Positions 38,257 to 52,168 of a DNA stretch of 64,000 nucleotides are shown here, piece by piece. Source of the stretch: Hyperoodon ampullatus (lineage: Eukaryota; Chordata; Mammalia; Artiodactyla; Ziphiidae). The DNA lies in the NCBI GenBank assembly GCA_949752795.1, contig CATKHW010000058.1, positions 1,240,001-1,304,000 on the forward strand, in the 5' to 3' direction. The notes beneath the pieces were generated by a model. The model was not told the origin of the DNA. It did no database searches and saw nothing but the letters and a program-made list of their open reading frames with translations. The translations under genes were made by a program, and so were the position numbers. Positions within the stretch are counted from its first letter, which is position 1. Every line of letters begins with the position of its first letter.

Positions 38257-39995
38257 ACAGGTACCGTTCCAAAAACCAACTATGGAATAGACAAGACCTA
38301 CACCGTCCTCAGCGAAAGGGACTCAAAACCCCATATTTCCCGCAGAGGAAAATATCTGACTAGTAAGAATCTTAAAACCTATGTATTGATATGTCTCCAT
38401 AAGGGAATCAAGTGTGTCTAGACTGGCATAAACATGGCAGCGAGAATCAGCTCAAACCCACTATAAAAAGGAATTTCAAAAACAAAACAAAAAAACTGGG
38501 AAATTCTTTACAATTCCTTCAGGGTCTCTGATGAAAGCTGGAATGACCCTATCTACAACGACAGCTGGATGTGGCATAAGGAGGGACACTTGGGACTGAG
38601 ACGATTGGTGAGATTGGGTGAGCAAATGCAGACCCTTTAAAGCAATAATGCATGGCACCCATTCCATGGGTCCGAACTCTCCAGGTTGAAGGGAATATTA
38701 CTACAGCTATAACAAGTGCGGGAAACCTAGAGAACGGACACACTGTGAATACGAAAGGTTTCTAAAACTCAACGCATAGTCCCTCTCCTGGTGCTCCGGT
38801 TTGACTTTCCGTCTGCTTTACTATCAACCTCCCAACTTGGAGAGACAGCCCCTTTAACCTCTTGGTTCGCACAGGTTGCCAATTTGGCAGAGGATGAAAG
38901 GGAAGAGGGAGAACCAATGAGAGAGTAGCTGTTAGGCATTTGGACGGGCACATATCACTGTAATTTCCCGGCAGGAAGAAGAATTAACCAAATTCTCAGC
39001 CACCCACCGGGAACCAGTATAGGTCCTGAACCAAAATTTTGGACTTGCGGTCAGCTCACCAAAAACGAGTTGAAAAATGGAGCTCAGGGGCACAGCAATT
39101 CACAAACTGGCCGAGTAATAAAGGACAACTATCGTCCAAAAATCTGTTGAGGGAAGGCAACGAGGCGGACTTGAAAGCGAGGCAGAATAGCAGGAAACAG
39201 ATTTCAAGAGGTACGTTGGAATCGCCTTTAAAGCACAGGAAGAGGGGCACAACTTCGACAATGATGCACTTGGCCAAAAAGGGCGTATGCGTTTTCTCCT
39301 GAATATATTCAGGAGAAAACGCATACGCCCTTTTTGGCCAAGCAAGCAAGCGGGCAATGCAAATCTGCACTACAAAGAAGTATCACTTCCCACCGGTCAA
39401 AAGGGACATCCACAAAATGTGTAAGAACAAGAAAGGCAAGACAGGCCCTGGAGAACAGGGAGCCTTGTTATGCTGATGGGCGGGATGTAAATTGCCAACT
39501 GCCTCTCTGGAGGAGTGCATTCTGTTCCCTAAAACAAGTAAAGAACAGAGCTACAGAGCCAAGGGCACTACCAGTCTAGGGAATATACCTTGGGAAAACT
39601 GAAAATCAATAAGACAGAGCCACCCCAAAATTTAGGGCTGCACTGCATACAAGGGCCTCAACTTGGATACACCTTAAGTATCCCAGAAAATATAAACATG
39701 GTTCAAAAAATTGTGGTACTTACGTACGATGGAATATCCCTCAGCCATGAAATCAATGTCATAAGACCAGTAGCAGCAAAATGGGTGGATTCAGGTACGA
39801 TGATTCTAAGTGAAATAAGTCACACAGAAAAAGAAACTTATCATAAGATATCACTTATGAAGATCCTGTAAACATGGCTACACTTGAACTGAGTTAGGAA
39901 AGAGAACAGTGGCTCACATTTAGAAAACACTCTTATACCTGCTTAAGGGGGAAGGAGAGGTGGGGTGATGCATAAAACCAGAGTTTGATATAAGC
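38257..39995 (+). repeat. Satellite unit 23
   Basis: Perfect palindrome 39269-39342. Type L markers: acaagtgcgg, caagggcctc, cagtggctc; shared with unit 29. Confidence 0.95.
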
Positions 39996-41734
39996 ACAGG
40001 TACCGTTCCAAAAACCAACTATGGAATAGACAAGACCTACACCGTCCTCAGCGAAAGGGACTCAAAACCCCATATTTCCCGCAGAGGAAAATATCTGATT
40101 AGTAAGAATCTTAAAACCTATGTATTGATATGTCTCCGTAAGGGAATCAAGTGTGTCTAGACTGGCATAAACATGGCAGCGAGAATCAGCTCAAACCCAC
40201 TATAAAAAGGAATTTCAAAAACAAAACAAAAAAACTGGGAAATTCTTTACAATTCCTTCAGGGTCTCTGATGAAGGCTGGAATGACCCTATCAACAACGA
40301 CAGCTGGATGTGGCATAAGGAGGGACACTTGGGACTGAGACGATAGGTGAGATTGGGTGAGCAAATGCAGACCCTTTAAAGCAAAAATGCATGGCACCCA
40401 TTCCATGGGTCCGAACTCTCCAGGTTGAAGGGAATATTACTACAGCTATAACAAGTGCGGGAAACCTAGAGAACGGACACACTGTGAATACGAAAGGTTT
40501 CTAAAACTCAACGCATAGTCCCTCTCCTGGTGCTCCGGTTTGACTTTCCGTCTGCTTTACTATCAACCTCCCAACTTGGAGAGACAGCCCCTTTAACCTC
40601 TTGGTTCGCACAGGTTGCCAATTTGGCAGAGGATGAAAGGGAAGAGGGAGAACCAATGAGAGAGTAGCTGTTAGGCATTTGGACGGGCACATATCACTGT
40701 AATTTCCCGGCAGGAAGAAGAATTAACCAAATTCTCAGCCACCCACCGGGAACCAGTATAGGTCCTGAACCAAAATTTTGGACTTGCGGTCAGCTCACCA
40801 AAAACGAGTTGAAAAATGGAGCTCAGGGGCACAGCAATTCACAAACTGGCCGAGTAATAAAGGACAACTATCGTCCAAAAATCTGTTGAGGGAAGGCAAC
40901 GAGGCGGACTTGAAAGCGAGGCAGAATGGCAGGAAACAGATTTCAAGAGGTACGTTGGAATCGCCTTTAAAGCACAGGAAGAGGGGCACAACTTCGACAA
41001 TGATGCACTTGGCCAAAAAGGGCGTATGCGTTTTCTCCTGAATATATTCAGGAGAAAACGCATACGCCCTTTTTGGCCAAGCAAGCAAGCGGGCAATGCA
41101 AATCTGCACTACAAAGAAGTATCACTTCCCACCGGTCAAAAGGGACATCCACAAAATGTGTAAGAACAAGAAAGGCAAGACAGGCCCTGGAGAACAGGGA
41201 GCCTTGTTATGCTGATGGGCGGGATGTAAATTGCCAACTGCCTCTCTGGAGGAGTGCATTCTGTTCCCTAAAACAAGTAAACAACAGAGCTACAGAGCCA
41301 AGGGCACTACCAGTCTAGGGAATATACCTTGGGAAAACTGAAAATCAATAAGACAGAGCCACCCCAAAATTTAAGGCTGCACTGCATACAAGGACCTCAA
41401 CTTGGATACACCTTAAGTATCCCAGGAAATATAAAAATGGTTCAAAAAATTGTGGTACTTACGTACGATGGAATATCCCTCAGCCATGAAATCAATGTCA
41501 TAAGACCAGTAGCAGCAAAATGGGTGGATTCAGGTACGATGATTCTAAGTGAAATAAGTCACACAGAAAAAGAAACTTATCATAAGATATCACTTATGAA
41601 GATCCTGTAAACATGGCTACACTTGAACTGAGTTAGGAAAGAGGACAGTGTCTCACATTTAGAAAACACTCTTATACCTGCTTAAGGGGGAAGGAGAGGT
41701 GGGGTGATGCATAAAACCAGAGTTTGATATAAGC
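39996..41734 (+). repeat. Satellite unit 24
   Basis: Perfect palindrome 41008-41081. Type M markers: tctgattag, gatgaaggctgg, cgataggtg, gcaaaaatgc, aaaaatggtt; shared with unit 30. Confidence 0.95.
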
Positions 41735-43473
41735 ACAGGTACCGTTCCAAAAACCAACTATGGAATAGACAAGACCTACACCGTCCTCAGCGAAAGGGAC
41801 TCAAAACCCCATATTTCCCGCAGAGGAAAATATCTGACTAGTAAGAATCTTAAAACCTATGTATTGATATGTCTCCGTAAGGGAATCAAGTGTGTCTAGA
41901 CTGGCATAAACATGGCAGCGAGAATCAGCTCAAACCCACTATAAAAAGGAATTTCAAAAACAAAACAAAAAAACTGGGAAATTCTTTACAATTCCTTCAG
42001 GGTCTCTGATGAAACCTGGAATGACCCTATCTACAACGACAGCTGGATGTGGCATAAGGAGGGACACTTGGGACTGAGACGATTGGTGAGATTGGGTGAG
42101 CAAATGCAGACCCTTTAAAGCAATAATGCATGGCACCCATTCCATGGGTCCGAACTCTCCAGGTTGAAGGGAATATTACTACAGCTATAACAAGTGCGGG
42201 AAACCTAGAGAACGGACACACTGTGAATACGAAAGGTTTCTAAAACTCAACGCATAGTCCCTCTCCTGGTGCTCCAGTTTGACTTTCCGTCTGCTTTACT
42301 ATCAACCTCCCAACTTGGAGAGACAGCCCCTTTAACCTCTTGGTTCGCACAGGTTGCCAATTTGGCAGAGGATGAAAGGGAAGAGGGAGAACCAATGAGA
42401 GAGTAGCTGTTAGGCATTTGGACGGGCACATATCACTGTAATTTCCCGGCAGGAAGAAGAATTAACCAAATTCTCAGCCACCCACCGGGAACCAGTATAG
42501 GTCCTGAACCAAAATTTTGGACTTGCGGTCAGCTCACCAAAAACGAGTTGAAAAATGGAGCTCAGGGGCACAGCAATTCACAAACTGGCCGAGTAATAAA
42601 GGACAACTATCGTCCAAAAATCTGTTGAGGGAAGGCAACGAGGCGGACTTGAAAGCGAGGCAGAATAGCAGGAAACAGATTTCAAGAGGTACGTTGGAAT
42701 TGCCTTTAAAGCACAGGAAGAGGGGCACAACTTCGACAATGATGCACTTGGACAAAAAGGGCGTATGCGTTTTCTCCTGAATATATTCAGGAGAAAACGC
42801 ATACGCCCTTTTTGGCCAAGCAAGCAAGCGGGCAATGCAAATCTGCACTACAAAGAAGTATCACTTCCCACCGGTCAAAAGGGACATCCACAAAATGTGT
42901 AAGAACAAGAAAGGCAAGACAGGCCCTGGAGAACAGGGAGCCTTGTTACGCTGATGGCCGGGATGTAAATTGCCAACTGCCTCTCTGGAGGAGTGCATTC
43001 TGTTCCCTAAAACAAGTAAAGAACAGAGCTACAGAGCCAAGGGCACTACCAGTCTAGGGAATATACCTTGGGAAAACTGAAAATCAATAAGACAGAGCCA
43101 CCCAAAAATTTAGGGCTGCACTGCTTACAAGGACCTCAACTTGGGTACAAAATAAATATCCCAGGAAATATAAACATGGTTCAAAAAATTGTGGTACTTA
43201 CGTACGATGGAATATCCCTCAGCCATGAAATCAATGTCATAAGACCAGTAGCAGCAAAATGGGTGGATTCAGGTACGATGATTCTAAGTGAAATAAGTCA
43301 CACAGAAAAAGAAACTTATCATAAGATATCACTTATGAAGATCCTGTAAACATGGCTACAGTTGAACTGAGTTAGGAAAGAGAACAGTGTCTCACATTTA
43401 GAAAACACTCTTATACCTGCTTAAGGGGGAAGGAGAGGTGGGGTGATGCATAAAACCACAGTTTGATATAAGC
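41735..43473 (+). repeat. Satellite unit 25 (hybrid)
   Basis: Palindrome 42747-42820 with C to A at 42752. Left part (gaaacctgg, gctccagttt) matches unit 31; right part matches unit 19. The joint is within 42,630-42,701. Confidence 0.95.
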
Positions 43474-45212
43474 ACAGGTACCGTTCCAAAAACCAACTAT
43501 GGAATAGACAAGACCTACACCGTCCTCAGTGAAAGGGACTCAAAACCCCATATTTCCCGCAGAGGAAAATATCTGACTAGTAAGAATCTTAAAACCTATG
43601 TATTGATATGTCTCTGTAAGGGAATCAAGTGTGTCTAGACTGGCATAAACATGGCAGCGAGAATCAGCTCAAACCCACTATAAAAAGGAATTTCAAAAAC
43701 AAAACAAAAAAACTGGGAAATTCTTTACAATTCCTTCAGGGTCTCTGATGAAAGCTGGAATGACCCTATCTACAAGGACAGCTGGATGTGGCATAAGGAG
43801 GGACACTTGGGACTGAGACGATTGGTGAGATTGGGTGAGCAAATGCAGACCCTTTAAAGCAATAATGCATGGCACCCATTCCATGGGTCCGAACTCTCCA
43901 GGTTGAAGGGAATATTACTACAGCTATAACATGTGCGGGAAACCTAGAGAATGGACACACTGTGAATACGAAAGGTTTCTAAAACTCAACGAATAGTCCC
44001 TCTCCTGGTGCTCCGGTTTGACTTTCCGTCTGCTTTACTATCAACCTCCCAACTTGGAGAGACAGCCCCTTTAACCTCTTGGTTCGCACAGGTTGCCAAT
44101 TTGGCAGAGGATGAAAGGGAAGAGGGAGAACCAATGAGAGAGTAGCTGTTAGGCATTTGGACGGGCACATATCACTGTAATTTCCCGGCAGGAAGAAGAA
44201 TTAACCAAATTCTCAGCCACCCACCGGGAACCAGTATAGGTCCTGAACCAAAATTTTGGACTTGCGGTCAGCTCTCCAAAAACGAGTTGAAAAATGGAGC
44301 TCAGGGGCACAGCAATTCACAAACTGGCCGAGTAATAAAGGACAACTATCGTCCAAAAATCTGTTGAGGGAAGCCAACGAGGCGGACTTGAAAGCGAGGC
44401 AGAATAGCAGGAAACAGATTTCAAGAGGTACGTTGGAATCGCCTTTAAAGCACAGGAAGAGGGGCACAACTTCGACAATGACACACTTGGCCAAAAAGGG
44501 CCTATGCGTTTTCTCCTGAATATATTCAGGAGAAAACGCATACGCCCTTTTTGGCCAAGCAAGCAAGCGGGCAATGCAAATCTGCACTACAAAGAAGTAT
44601 CACTTCCCACCGGTCAAAAGGGACATCCACAAAATGTGTAAGAACAAGAAAGGCAAGACAGGCCCTGGAGAACAGGGAGCCTTGTTATGCTGATGGGCGG
44701 GATGTAAATTGCCAACTGCCTCTCTGGAGGAGTGCATTCTGTTCCCTAAAACAAGTAAAGAACAGAGCTACAGAGCCAAGGGCACTACCAGTCTAGGGAA
44801 TATACCTTGGGAAAACTGAAAATCAATAAGACAGAGCCACCCCAAAATTTAGGGCTGCACTGCATACAAGGACCTCAACTTGGATACACCTTAAGTATCC
44901 CAGAAAATATAAACATGGTTCAAAAAATTGTGGTACTTACGTACGATGGAATATCCCTCAGCCATGAAATCAATGTCATAAGACCAGTAGCAGCAAAATG
45001 GGTGGATTCAGGTACGATGATTCTAAGTGAAATAAGTCACACAGAAAAAGAAACTTATCATAAGATATCACTTATGAAGATCCTGTAAACATGGCTACAC
45101 TTGAACTGAGTTAGGAAAGAGAACAGTGTCTCACATTTAGAAAACACTCTTATACCTGCTTAAGGGAGAAGGAGAGGTGGGGTGATGCATAAAACCAGAG
45201 TTTGATATAAGC
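43474..45212 (+). repeat. Satellite unit 26
   Basis: Palindrome 44486-44559 with G to C at 44502. Type I, copy of unit 20. Confidence 0.95.
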
Positions 45213-46951
45213 ACAGGTACCGTTCCAAAAACCAACTATGGAATAGACAAGACCTACACCGTCCTCAGCGAAAGGGACTCAAAACCCCATATTTCCCGCA
45301 GAGGAAAATATCTGACTAGTAAGAATCTTAAAACCTATGTATTGATATGTCTCCATAAGGGAATCATGTGTGTCTAGACTGGCATAAACATGGCAGCGAG
45401 AATCAGCTAAAACCCACTATAAAAAGGAATTTCAAAAACAAAACAAAAAAACTGGGAAATTCTTTACAATTCCTTCAGGGTCTCTGATGAAAGCTGGAAT
45501 GACCCTATCTACAATGACAGCTGGATGTGGCATAAGGAGGGACACTTGGGACTGAGACGATTGGTGAGATTGGGTGAGCAAATGCAGACCCTTTAAAGCA
45601 ATAATGCATGGCACCCATTCCATGGGTCCGAACTCTCCAGGTTCAAGGGAATATTACTACAGCTATAACATGTGCGGGAAACCTAGAGAACGGACACACT
45701 GTGAATACGAAAGGTTTCTAAAACTCAACGCATAGTCCCTCTCCTGGTGCTCCGGTTTGACTTTCCGTCTGCTTTACTATCAACCTCCCAACTTGGAGAG
45801 ACAGCGCCTTTAACCTCTTGGTTCGCACAGGTTGCCAATTTGGCAGAGGATGAAAGGGAAGAGGGAGAACCAATGAGAGAGTAGCTGTTAGGCATTTGGA
45901 CGGGCACATATCACTGTAATTTCCCGGCAGGAAGAAGAATTAACCAAATTCTCAGCCACCCACCGGGAACCAGTATAGGTCCTGAACCAAAATTTTGGAC
46001 TTGCGGTCAGCTCACCAAAAACGAGTTGAAAAATGGAGCTCAGGGGCACAGCAATTCACAAACTGGCCGAGTAATAAAGGAGAACTATCGTCCAAAAATC
46101 TGTTGAGGGAAGGCAACGAGGCGGACTTGAAAGCGAGGCAGAATAGCAGGAAACAGATTTCAAGAGGTACGTTGGAATCGCCTTTAAAGCACAGGAAGAG
46201 GGGCACAACTTCGACAATGATGCACTTGGCCAAAAAGGGCGTATGCGTTTTCTCCTGAATATATTCAGGAGAAAACGCATACGCCCTTTTTGGCCAAGCA
46301 AGGAAGCGGGCAATGCAAATCTGCACTACAAAGAAGTATCACTTCCCACCGGTCAAAAGGGACATCCACAAAATGTGTAAGAACAAGAAAGGCAAGACAG
46401 GCCCTGGAGAACAGGGAGCCTTGTTATGCTGATGGGCGGGATGTAAATTGCCAACTGCCTCTCTGGAGGAGTGCATTCTGTTCCCTAAAACAAGTAAAGA
46501 ACAGAGCTACAGAGCCAAGGGCACTACCAGTCTAGGGAATATACCTTGGGAAAACTGAAAATCAATAAGACAGAGCCACCCCAAAATTTAAGGCTGCACT
46601 GCATACAAGGACCTCAACTTGGATACACCTTAAGTATCCCAGAAAATATAAACATGGTTCAAAAAATTGTGGTACTTACGTACGATGGAATATCCCTCAG
46701 CCATGAAATCAATGTCATAAGACCAGTAGCAGCAAAATGGGTGGATTCAGGTACGATGATTCTAAGTGAAATAAGTCACACAGAAAAAGAAACTTATCAT
46801 AAGATATCACTTATGAAGATCCTGTAAACATGGCTACACTTGAACTGAGTTAGGAAAGAGAACAGTGTCTCACATTTAGAAAACACTCTTATACCTGCTT
46901 AAGGGGGAAGGAGAGGTGGGGTGATGCATAAAACCAGAGTTTGATATAAGC
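45213..46951 (+). repeat. Satellite unit 27
   Basis: Perfect palindrome 46225-46298. Type J, copy of unit 21. Confidence 0.95.
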
Positions 46952-48690
46952 ACAGGTACCGTTCCAAAAACCAACTATGGAATAGACAAGACCTACACCG
47001 TCCTCAGCGAAAGGGACTCAAAACCCCATATTTCCCGCAGAGGAAAATATCTGACTAGTAAGAATCTTAAAACCTATGTATTGATATGTCTCCGTAAGGG
47101 AATCAACTGTGTCTAGACTGGCATAAACATGGCAGCGAGAATCAGCTCAAACCCACTATAAAAAGGAATTTCAAAAACAAAACAAAAAAACTGGGAAATT
47201 CTTTACAATTCCTTCAGGGTCTCTGATGAAAGCTGGAATGACCCTATCAACAACGACAGCTGGATGTGGCATAAGGAGGGACACTTGGGACTGAGACGGT
47301 TGGTGAGATTGGGTGAGCAAATGCAGACCCTTTAAAGCAATAATGCATGGCACCCATTCCATGGGTCCGAACTCTCCAGGTTGAAGGGAATATTACTACA
47401 GCTATAACATGTGCGGGAAACCTAGAGAACGGACACACTGTGAATACGAAAGGTTTCTAAAACTCAACGCATAGTCCCTCTCCTGGTGCTCCGGTTTGAC
47501 TTTCCGTCTGCTTTACTATCAACCTCCCAACTTGGAGAGACAGCCCCTTTAACCTCTTGGTTCGCACAGGTTGCCAATTTGGCAGAGGATGAAAGGGAAG
47601 AGGGAGAACCAATGAGAGAGTAGCTGTTAGGCATTTGGACGGGCACATATCACTGTAATTTCCCAGCAGGAAGAAGAATTAACCAAATTCTCAGCCACCC
47701 ACCGGGAACCAGTATAGGTCCTGAACCAAAATTTTGGACTTGCGGTCAGCTCACCAAAAACGAGTTGAAAAATGGAGCTCAGGGGCACAGCAATTCACAA
47801 ACTGGCCGAGTAATAAAGGACAACTATCGTCCAAAAATCTGTTGAGGGAAGGCAACGAGGCGGACTTGAAAGCGAGGCAGAATGGCAGGAAACAGATTTC
47901 AAGAGGTACGTTGGAATCGCCTTTAAAGCACAGGAAGAGGGGCACAACTTCGACAATGATGCACTTGGCCAAAAAGGGCGTATGCGTTTTCTCCTGAATA
48001 TATTCAGGAGAAAACGCATACGCCCTTTTTGGCCAAGCAAGCAAGCGGGCAATGCAAATCTGCACTACAAAGAAGTATCACTTCCCACCGGTCAAAAGGG
48101 ACATCCACAAAATGTGTAAGAACAAGAAAGGCAAGACAGGCCCTGGAGAACAGGGAGCCTTGTTATGCTGATGGGCGGGATGTAAATTGCCAACTGCCTC
48201 TCTGGAGGAGTGCATTCTGTTCCCTAAAACAAGTAAACAACAGAGCTACAGAGCCAAGGGCACTTCCAGTCTAGGGAATATACCTTGGGAAAACTGAAAA
48301 TCAATAAGACAGAGCCACCCCAAAATTTAAGGCTGCACTGCATACAAGGACCTCAACTTGGATACACCTTAAGTATCCCAGAAAATATAAACATGGTTCA
48401 AAAAATTGTGGTACTTACGTACGATGGAATATCCCTCAGCCATGAAATCAATGCCATAAGACCAGTAGCAGCAAAATGGGTGGATTCAGGTACGATGATT
48501 CTAAGTGAAATAAGTCACACAGAAAAAGAAACTTATCATAAGATATCACTTATGAAGATCCTGTAAACATGGCTACACTTGAACTGAGTTAGGAAAGAGG
48601 ACAGTGTCTCACATTTAGAAAACACTCTTATACCTGCTTAAGGGGGAAGGAGAGGTGGGGTGATGCATAAAACCAGAGTTTGATATAAGC
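46952..48690 (+). repeat. Satellite unit 28
   Basis: Perfect palindrome 47964-48037. Type K, copy of unit 22. Confidence 0.95.
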
Positions 48691-50429
48691 ACAGGTACCG
48701 TTCCAAAAACCAACTATGGAATAGACAAGACCTACACCGTCCTCAGCGAAAGGGACTCAAAACCCCATATTTCCCGCAGAGGAAAATATCTGACTAGTAA
48801 GAATCTTAAAACCTATGTATTGATATGTCTCCATAAGGGAATCAAGTGTGTCTAGACTGGCATAAACATGGCAGCGAGAATCAGCTCAAACCCACTATAA
48901 AAAGGAATTTCAAAAACAAAACAAAAAAACTGGGAAATTCTTTACAATTCCTTCAGGGTCTCTGATGAAAGCTGGAATGACCCTATCTACAACGACAGCT
49001 GGATGTGGCATAAGGAGGGACACTTGGGACTGAGACGATTGGTGAGATTGGGTGAGCAAATGCAGACCCTTTAAAGCAATAATGCATGGCACCCATTCCA
49101 TGGGTCCGAACTCTCCAGGTTGAAGGGAATATTACTACAGCTATAACAAGTGCGGGAAACCTAGAGAACGGACACACTGTGAATACGAAAGGTTTCTAAA
49201 ACTCAACGCATAGTCCCTCTCCTGGTGCTCCGGTTTGACTTTCCGTCTGCTTTACTATCAACCTCCCAACTTGGAGAGACAGCCCCTTTAACCTCTTGGT
49301 TCGCACAGGTTGCCAATTTGGCAGAGGATGAAAGGGAAGAGGGAGAACCAATGAGAGAGTAGCTGTTAGGCATTTGGACGGGCACATATCACTGTAATTT
49401 CCCGGCAGGAAGAAGAATTAACCAAATTCTCAGCCACCCACCGGGAACCAGTATAGGTCCTGAACCAAAATTTTGGACTTGCGGTCAGCTCACCAAAAAC
49501 GAGTTGAAAAATGGAGCTCAGGGGCACAGCAATTCACAAACTGGCCGAGTAATAAAGGACAACTATCGTCCAAAAATCTGTTGAGGGAAGGCAACGAGGC
49601 GGACTTGAAAGCGAGGCAGAATAGCAGGAAACAGATTTCAAGAGGTACGTTGGAATCGCCTTTAAAGCACAGGAAGAGGGGCACAACTTCGACAATGATG
49701 CACTTGGCCAAAAAGGGCGTATGCGTTTTCTCCTGAATATATTCAGGATAAAACGCATACGCCCTTTTTGGCCAAGCAAGCAAGCGGGCAATGCAAATCT
49801 GCACTACAAAGAAGTATCACTTCCCACCGGTCAAAAGGGACATCCACAAAATGTGTAAGAACAAGAAAGGCAAGACAGGCCCTGGAGAACAGGGAGCCTT
49901 GTTATGCTGATGGGCGGGATGTAAATTGCCAACTGCCTCTCTGGAGGAGTGCATTCTGTTCCCTAAAACAAGTAAAGAACAGAGCTACAGAGCCAAGGGC
50001 ACTACCAGTCTAGGGAATATACCTTGGGAAAACTGAAAATCAATAAGACAGAGCCACCCCAAAATTTAGGGCTGCACTGCATACAAGGGCCTCAACTTGG
50101 ATACACCTTAAGTATCCCAGAAAATATAAACATGGTTCAAAAAATTGTGGTACTTACGTACGATGGAATATCCCTCAGCCATGAAATCAATGTCATAAGA
50201 CCAGTAGCAGCAAAATGGGTGGATTCAGGTACGATGATTCTAAGTGAAATAAGTCACACAGAAAAAGAAACTTATCATAAGATATCACTTATGAAGATCC
50301 TGTAAACATGGCTACACTTGAACTGAGTTAGGAAAGAGAACAGTGGCTCACATTTAGAAAACACTCTTATACCTGCTTAAGGGGGAAGGAGAGGTGGGGT
50401 GATGCATAAAACCAGAGTTTGATATAAGC
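48691..50429 (+). repeat. Satellite unit 29
   Basis: Palindrome 49703-49776 with a private G to T at 49749, absent from its sister unit 23, so it arose after the 10,434-bp duplication. Confidence 0.95.
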
Positions 50430-52168
50430 ACAGGTACCGTTCCAAAAACCAACTATGGAATAGACAAGACCTACACCGTCCTCAGCGAAAGGGACTCAAA
50501 ACCCCATATTTCCCGCAGAGGAAAATATCTGATTAGTAAGAATCTTAAAACCTATGTATTGATATGTCTCCGTAAGGGAATCAAGTGTGTCTAGACTGGC
50601 ATAAACATGGCAGCGAGAATCAGCTCAAACCCACTATAAAAAGGAATTTCAAAAACAAAACAAAAAAACTGGGAAATTCTTTACAATTCCTTCAGGGTCT
50701 CTGATGAAGGCTGGAATGACCCTATCAACAACGACAGCTGGATGTGGCATAAGGAGGGACACTTGGGACTGAGACGATAGGTGAGATTGGGTGAGCAAAT
50801 GCAGACCCTTTAAAGCAAAAATGCATGGCACCCATTCCATGGGTCCGAACTCTCCAGGTTGAAGGGAATATTACTACAGCTATAACAAGTGCGGGAAACC
50901 TAGAGAACGGACACACTGTGAATACGAAAGGTTTCTAAAACTCAACGCATAGTCCCTCTCCTGGTGCTCCGGTTTGACTTTCCGTCTGCTTTACTATCAA
51001 CCTCCCAACTTGGAGAGACAGCCCCTTTAACCTCTTGGTTCGCACAGGTTGCCAATTTGGCAGAGGATGAAAGGGAAGAGGGAGAACCAATGAGAGAGTA
51101 GCTGTTAGGCATTTGGACGGGCACATATCACTGTAATTTCCCGGCAGGAAGAAGAATTAACCAAATTCTCAGCCACCCACCGGGAACCAGTATAGGTCCT
51201 GAACCAAAATTTTGGACTTGCGGTCAGCTCACCAAAAACGAGTTGAAAAATGGAGCTCAGGGGCACAGCAATTCACAAACTGGCCGAGTAATAAAGGACA
51301 ACTATCGTCCAAAAATCTGTTGAGGGAAGGCAACGAGGCGGACTTGAAAGCGAGGCAGAATGGCAGGAAACAGATTTCAAGAGGTACGTTGGAATCGCCT
51401 TTAAAGCACAGGAAGAGGGGCACAACTTCGACAATGATGCACTTGGCCAAAAAGGGCGTATGCGTTTTCTCCTGAATATATTCAGGAGAAAACGCATACG
51501 CCCTTTTTGGCCAAGCAAGCAAGCGGGCAATGCAAATCTGCACTACAAAGAAGTATCACTTCCCACCGGTCAAAAGGGACATCCACAAAATGTGTAAGAA
51601 CAAGAAAGGCAAGACAGGCCCTGGAGAACAGGGAGCCTTGTTATGCTGATGGGCGGGATGTAAATTGCCAACTGCCTCTCTGGAGGAGTGCATTCTGTTC
51701 CCTAAAACAAGTAAACAACAGAGCTACAGAGCCAAGGGCACTACCAGTCTAGGGAATATACCTTGGGAAAACTGAAAATCAATAAGACAGAGCCACCCCA
51801 AAATTTAAGGCTGCACTGCATACAAGGACCTCAACTTGGATACACCTTAAGTATCCCAGGAAATATAAAAATGGTTCAAAAAATTGTGGTACTTACGTAC
51901 GATGGAATATCCCTCAGCCATGAAATCAATGTCATAAGACCAGTAGCAGCAAAATGGGTGGATTCAGGTACGATGATTCTAAGTGAAATAAGTCACACAG
52001 AAAAAGAAACTTATCATAAGATATCACTTATGAAGATCCTGTAAACATGGCTACACTTGAACTGAGTTAGGAAAGAGGACAGTGTCTCACATTTAGAAAA
52101 CACTCTTATACCTGCTTAAGGGGGAAGGAGAGGTGGGGTGATGCATAAAACCAGAGTTTGATATAAGC
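50430..52168 (+). repeat. Satellite unit 30
   Basis: Perfect palindrome 51442-51515. Type M, copy of unit 24. Confidence 0.95.

Larger units (their letters stand above)
32231..42664 (+). repeat. Higher-order repeat, 6-unit period (10,434 bp), copy 1
   Basis: Runs from inside unit 19 to inside unit 25 (unit types H to M). It matches the next block at exactly 10,434 bp, six full units. The left edge lies between about 32,196 and 32,267. Diagnostic sites are aattgcc, cttggAca and ggtacaaaataa in unit 19, gggcCtatg in unit 20, aaggaagcg in unit 21, aatgccat in unit 22, agtggctc in unit 23 and cgataggtg in unit 24. Confidence 0.9.
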
